Position numbers and translations under genes: made by a program. From Burkholderiales bacterium (GTDB lineage: Bacteria > Pseudomonadota > Gammaproteobacteria > Burkholderiales > Casimicrobiaceae): a stretch of DNA of 8,547 bases. The stretch spans positions 1 to 8,547 of the forward strand of contig JANXNO010000096.1 of assembly GCA_025354075.1 (NCBI GenBank), in the 5' to 3' direction. Within the stretch, counting starts at the first letter, position 1, and every line of letters starts with the position of its first letter. Shown piece after piece: positions 6,256-8,547 of this stretch. Under the pieces are notes generated by a model. The model worked only from the letters and a program-made list of their open reading frames with translations. It ran no database searches and had not been told where the DNA came from.

Positions 6256-8547
6256 ATGTCCACCCCGTCGTTTGTTCACCTCCGCCTGCATTCCGAGTTC
6301 TCGATTGTGGATTCGACGTTGCGCATAGGCGACACCGTGGCGTTGGCGGCGAAGGACGGTCAGGCGGCGCTGGCCATCACCGACCTCAACAATCTGTTTG
6401 GCTTCGTCAAGTTCTACAAAGCTGCGCGCAGCAAAGGTATCAAGCCGCTGTGCGGTGTTGACGCGTGGATTGAAGCGATTGACCCGTCACAGGAGCCGTC
6501 GCGGGTTATTTTTCTCGCGGAATCGCGGGCCGGCTATCTCAAATTATGTGACTGGTTGACGCGGGCGTTTCGTGACAATCAGGTGCGCGGTCGCGCCATG
6601 ATCAAGCGTGAGTGGGTCGCCAGCCCCGCGTTAACCGAGGGCGTTTTTTGTCTGTCCGGCGGCTGGTATGGCGACACCGGCATTGCAATTCGGAATGGTC
6701 AGGACGCCACTGCTGAACGTGCGGCGAACTTCTGGTCCGCTGCGTTTCCTGGGCGCTTTGCGATGGAGATTCATCGCGCAGGCTTTGAGAACGAACATCA
6801 GTTTGTGACCCAAAGCGTGCTGCTGGCAGCGAAGGTTCGTGTCCCCGTGGTGGCGACGCATCCGATGCAGTTTGCGACCGCCGACGATTACAAGGCGCAT
6901 GAAGCACGGGTGTGCATCGCTGAGGGTTACACGCTGGGCGACACGCGGCGGGCAAAGGTATTTACCGAGAAGCAGCGTTTTGTCACGCAGGCGGAGATGG
7001 TGGAGAAATTCGCCGAATACCCGCAGGCCATTGCCAACACGCTGCTGGTGGCGATGCGTTGCAATTTTGAGATGACGCTGGGCAAAAACTATCTTCCGGA
7101 CTTTCCGCTGCCAGAGAGTGTGACCATTGAGTCGCACATGCATTCTGAGGTGATGACCGGGCTGGAAAAACGGCTGCTGGTGCTTTATCCCAACGCGGAG
7201 CAGCGCGACGCCGAGCGCGCGCGCTACGTGGCGCGGTGTGAGTTCGAAATCGGTGTGATCCTCAAGATGGGGTTCCCCGGCTACTTTTTGATCGTGGCCG
7301 ATTTCATCGGATGGGCCAAAAACAATGGCGTACCCGTGGGGCCCGGACGCGGCTCCGGTGCCGGTTCGCTGGTGGCGTACTCGCTGGGCATCACCGACCT
7401 TGATCCGCTCAAATACAACCTGCTGTTCGAACGATTTCTGAACCCGGAGCGGGTGTCCATGCCCGACTTCGATATTGATTTTTGTCAGGACGGACGTGAT
7501 CGCGTGATCGATTACGTGCGCGCCAAGTATGGCTCCGAGAGCGTCGGACAGATCGCTACATTCGGCACCATGGCGGCAAAGGCGGCGGTGCGCGATTGCG
7601 GTCGCGTGCTCGACATGCCTTATGGTTTTGTCGATGGCGTGGCCAAGCTCATTCCGTTCGCGCCGGGTAAATGGATCACGCTGACCAAGCCCGAAGGCAA
7701 GCCGGACGCGAACACCATTGTGGCGCGTGAGGCCGAGCCGTTGCTGGTGGAGCGCGAAAAAAATGAAGAGGACGTAGCCGCGCTGCTGGAGCTCGCCGAA
7801 CAGGTTGAAGGCCTGCCGCGCAACGTCGGCATGCATGCCGGCGGCGTGCTCATCGCGCCGGGCAAACTCACTGATTTTTGTCCGCTGTATTCGCAGGAAG
7901 ATGGCTCGCCGATGGTGAGCCAGTTCGACAAGGACGACGTGGAGGCCGTTGGGCTGGTGAAGTTCGACTTTCTGGGCCTGACCACGCTGACCATCCTCGA
8001 CTGGACGGTGCGTTTTTGCAAGCGACTTGATCCAGCGTTCGAGATCGATTTGCAGACGCTGCCGCTGGACGATGCGTCGGTGTATCAGATATTCCGTGAA
8101 GCGAACACCGTCGCCATCTTCCAGTTTGAATCGTCGGGCATGAAGGATCTGCTGACCAAATCAAAGCCGCAGCGCCTGGAAGATTTGACCGCGCTGAATG
8201 CTCTGTATCGACCCGGCCCGATGGATCTGATTCCGGACTACATCGCGCGCAGAAACGGCACGCAAACCGCCGAGTATTACGATGATCGCCTGAAGCCGAT
8301 GCTGGAGGAAACCTTCGGCATCATGGTGTATCAGGAACAGGTGATGCAGGCCGCTCAAATCATTGGCGGGTACTCGCTCGGTGGCGCGGATTTGCTGCGT
8401 CGCGCAATGGGCAAAAAGAAGCCGGAAGAGATGGCGGCGCACCGCGTCATCTTCAACAAAGGTGCCATAGCCAACGGCCTGTCTGAGCAGCAATCGAAAG
8501 TGCTGTTCGACGACATGGAAAAGTTCGCGGGCTACGGCTTCAACAAG
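6256..8547 (+). CDS. dnaE: DNA polymerase III alpha subunit DnaE (N-terminal 764 residues, runs off window)
   Basis: Catalytic subunit of the chromosomal replicase. I translated the frame by hand and it is open from ATG 6256 to the window end, about two thirds of the usual length of roughly 1160 residues. The PHP domain occupies about 5-215, starting FVHLRLHSEFS. Polymerase motifs follow: PGRGSGAGSLVAY (363-375), PDFDID (403-408) with catalytic D406 and D408, FGTMAAKAAVRD (436-447), HAGGVLIAP (527-535), KFDFLG (569-574) with the third catalytic residue D571, YRPGP (651-655), YQEQVM (692-697) and RAMGKKKPEEM (716-726). The window ends at KFAGYGFNK. The PHP metal site is degenerate: HLRLH where active forms have HLHxH, and TDLNN (L44) where they have TDHGN. 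Proofreading therefore presumably depends on a separate DnaQ. The clamp-binding, OB and tau-binding parts are missing only because the window ends. No clear Shine-Dalgarno sequence precedes the ATG, and no other ATG, GTG or TTG lies in frame back to 6181. Confidence 0.98.
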   Translation, partial: MSTPSFVHLRLHSEFSIVDSTLRIGDTVALAAKDGQAALAITDLNNLFGFVKFYKAARSKGIKPLCGVDAWIEAIDPSQEPSRVIFLAESRAGYLKLCDWLTRAFRDNQVRGRAMIKREWVASPALTEGVFCLSGGWYGDTGIAIRNGQDATAERAANFWSAAFPGRFAMEIHRAGFENEHQFVTQSVLLAAKVRVPVVATHPMQFATADDYKAHEARVCIAEGYTLGDTRRAKVFTEKQRFVTQAEMVEKFAEYPQAIANTLLVAMRCNFEMTLGKNYLPDFPLPESVTIESHMHSEVMTGLEKRLLVLYPNAEQRDAERARYVARCEFEIGVILKMGFPGYFLIVADFIGWAKNNGVPVGPGRGSGAGSLVAYSLGITDLDPLKYNLLFERFLNPERVSMPDFDIDFCQDGRDRVIDYVRAKYGSESVGQIATFGTMAAKAAVRDCGRVLDMPYGFVDGVAKLIPFAPGKWITLTKPEGKPDANTIVAREAEPLLVEREKNEEDVAALLELAEQVEGLPRNVGMHAGGVLIAPGKLTDFCPLYSQEDGSPMVSQFDKDDVEAVGLVKFDFLGLTTLTILDWTVRFCKRLDPAFEIDLQTLPLDDASVYQIFREANTVAIFQFESSGMKDLLTKSKPQRLEDLTALNALYRPGPMDLIPDYIARRNGTQTAEYYDDRLKPMLEETFGIMVYQEQVMQAAQIIGGYSLGGADLLRRAMGKKKPEEMAAHRVIFNKGAIANGLSEQQSKVLFDDMEKFAGYGFNK

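Noticed and set aside
6631..7836. 401-residue open frame antisense to dnaE
   Set aside because: It lies entirely opposite the DnaE polymerase core, whose motifs are intact. The translation is rich in His and Arg with no recognisable domain, as expected from the complement of GC-rich coding sequence.

Overview
This window reads as ordinary chromosome of a GC-rich betaproteobacterium, probably Burkholderiales. That placement is inferred from the style of the DnaE and Liv proteins, a small PHERDES-type protein I associate with Burkholderiales, and a secreted delta-60 protein with a dockerin-like tail of a kind I associate with beta- and gammaproteobacteria. No database search was possible. I see no transposase, integrase, CRISPR array, tRNA or rRNA.

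Layout, left to right. Positions 1-120 look like the last 39 codons of a plus-strand gene I do not recognise. A short GTG-started gene at 296-544 (+) encodes a charged, probably disordered 82-residue protein. It converges on a long minus-strand gene (762-2351) for an exported protein with about seven delta-60 (beta-propeller type) repeats and a C-terminal calcium-loop module. Upstream of that gene, on the same strand, is a tightly packed branched-chain/hydrophobic amino acid ABC transporter operon read leftwards: a fused LivH-LivM permease (3951-5837), LivG (3184-3954) and LivF (2481-3191). The genes overlap by 4 and 8 bases. No periplasmic binding protein gene lies in the window.

A divergent intergenic region of about 400 bases (5838-6255) separates the operon from dnaE, the replicative DNA polymerase III alpha subunit. 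dnaE starts at 6256 (+) and runs off the right edge after 764 codons, with all three catalytic aspartates present. The region holds an AT-rich imperfect palindrome of 68-76 bases centred exactly on an AGTCGACT core.

How the genes work together: LivHM, LivG and LivF would form the membrane channel and the two ATPases of one importer, which must borrow a binding protein from elsewhere. The delta-60 gene, the small plus-strand gene and dnaE show no functional link to it.

I found no convincing new multi-gene system. The observations most worth a second look are the intergenic palindrome, the regular cysteine pairing in the first four propeller blades, and the permease fusion without a binding protein.
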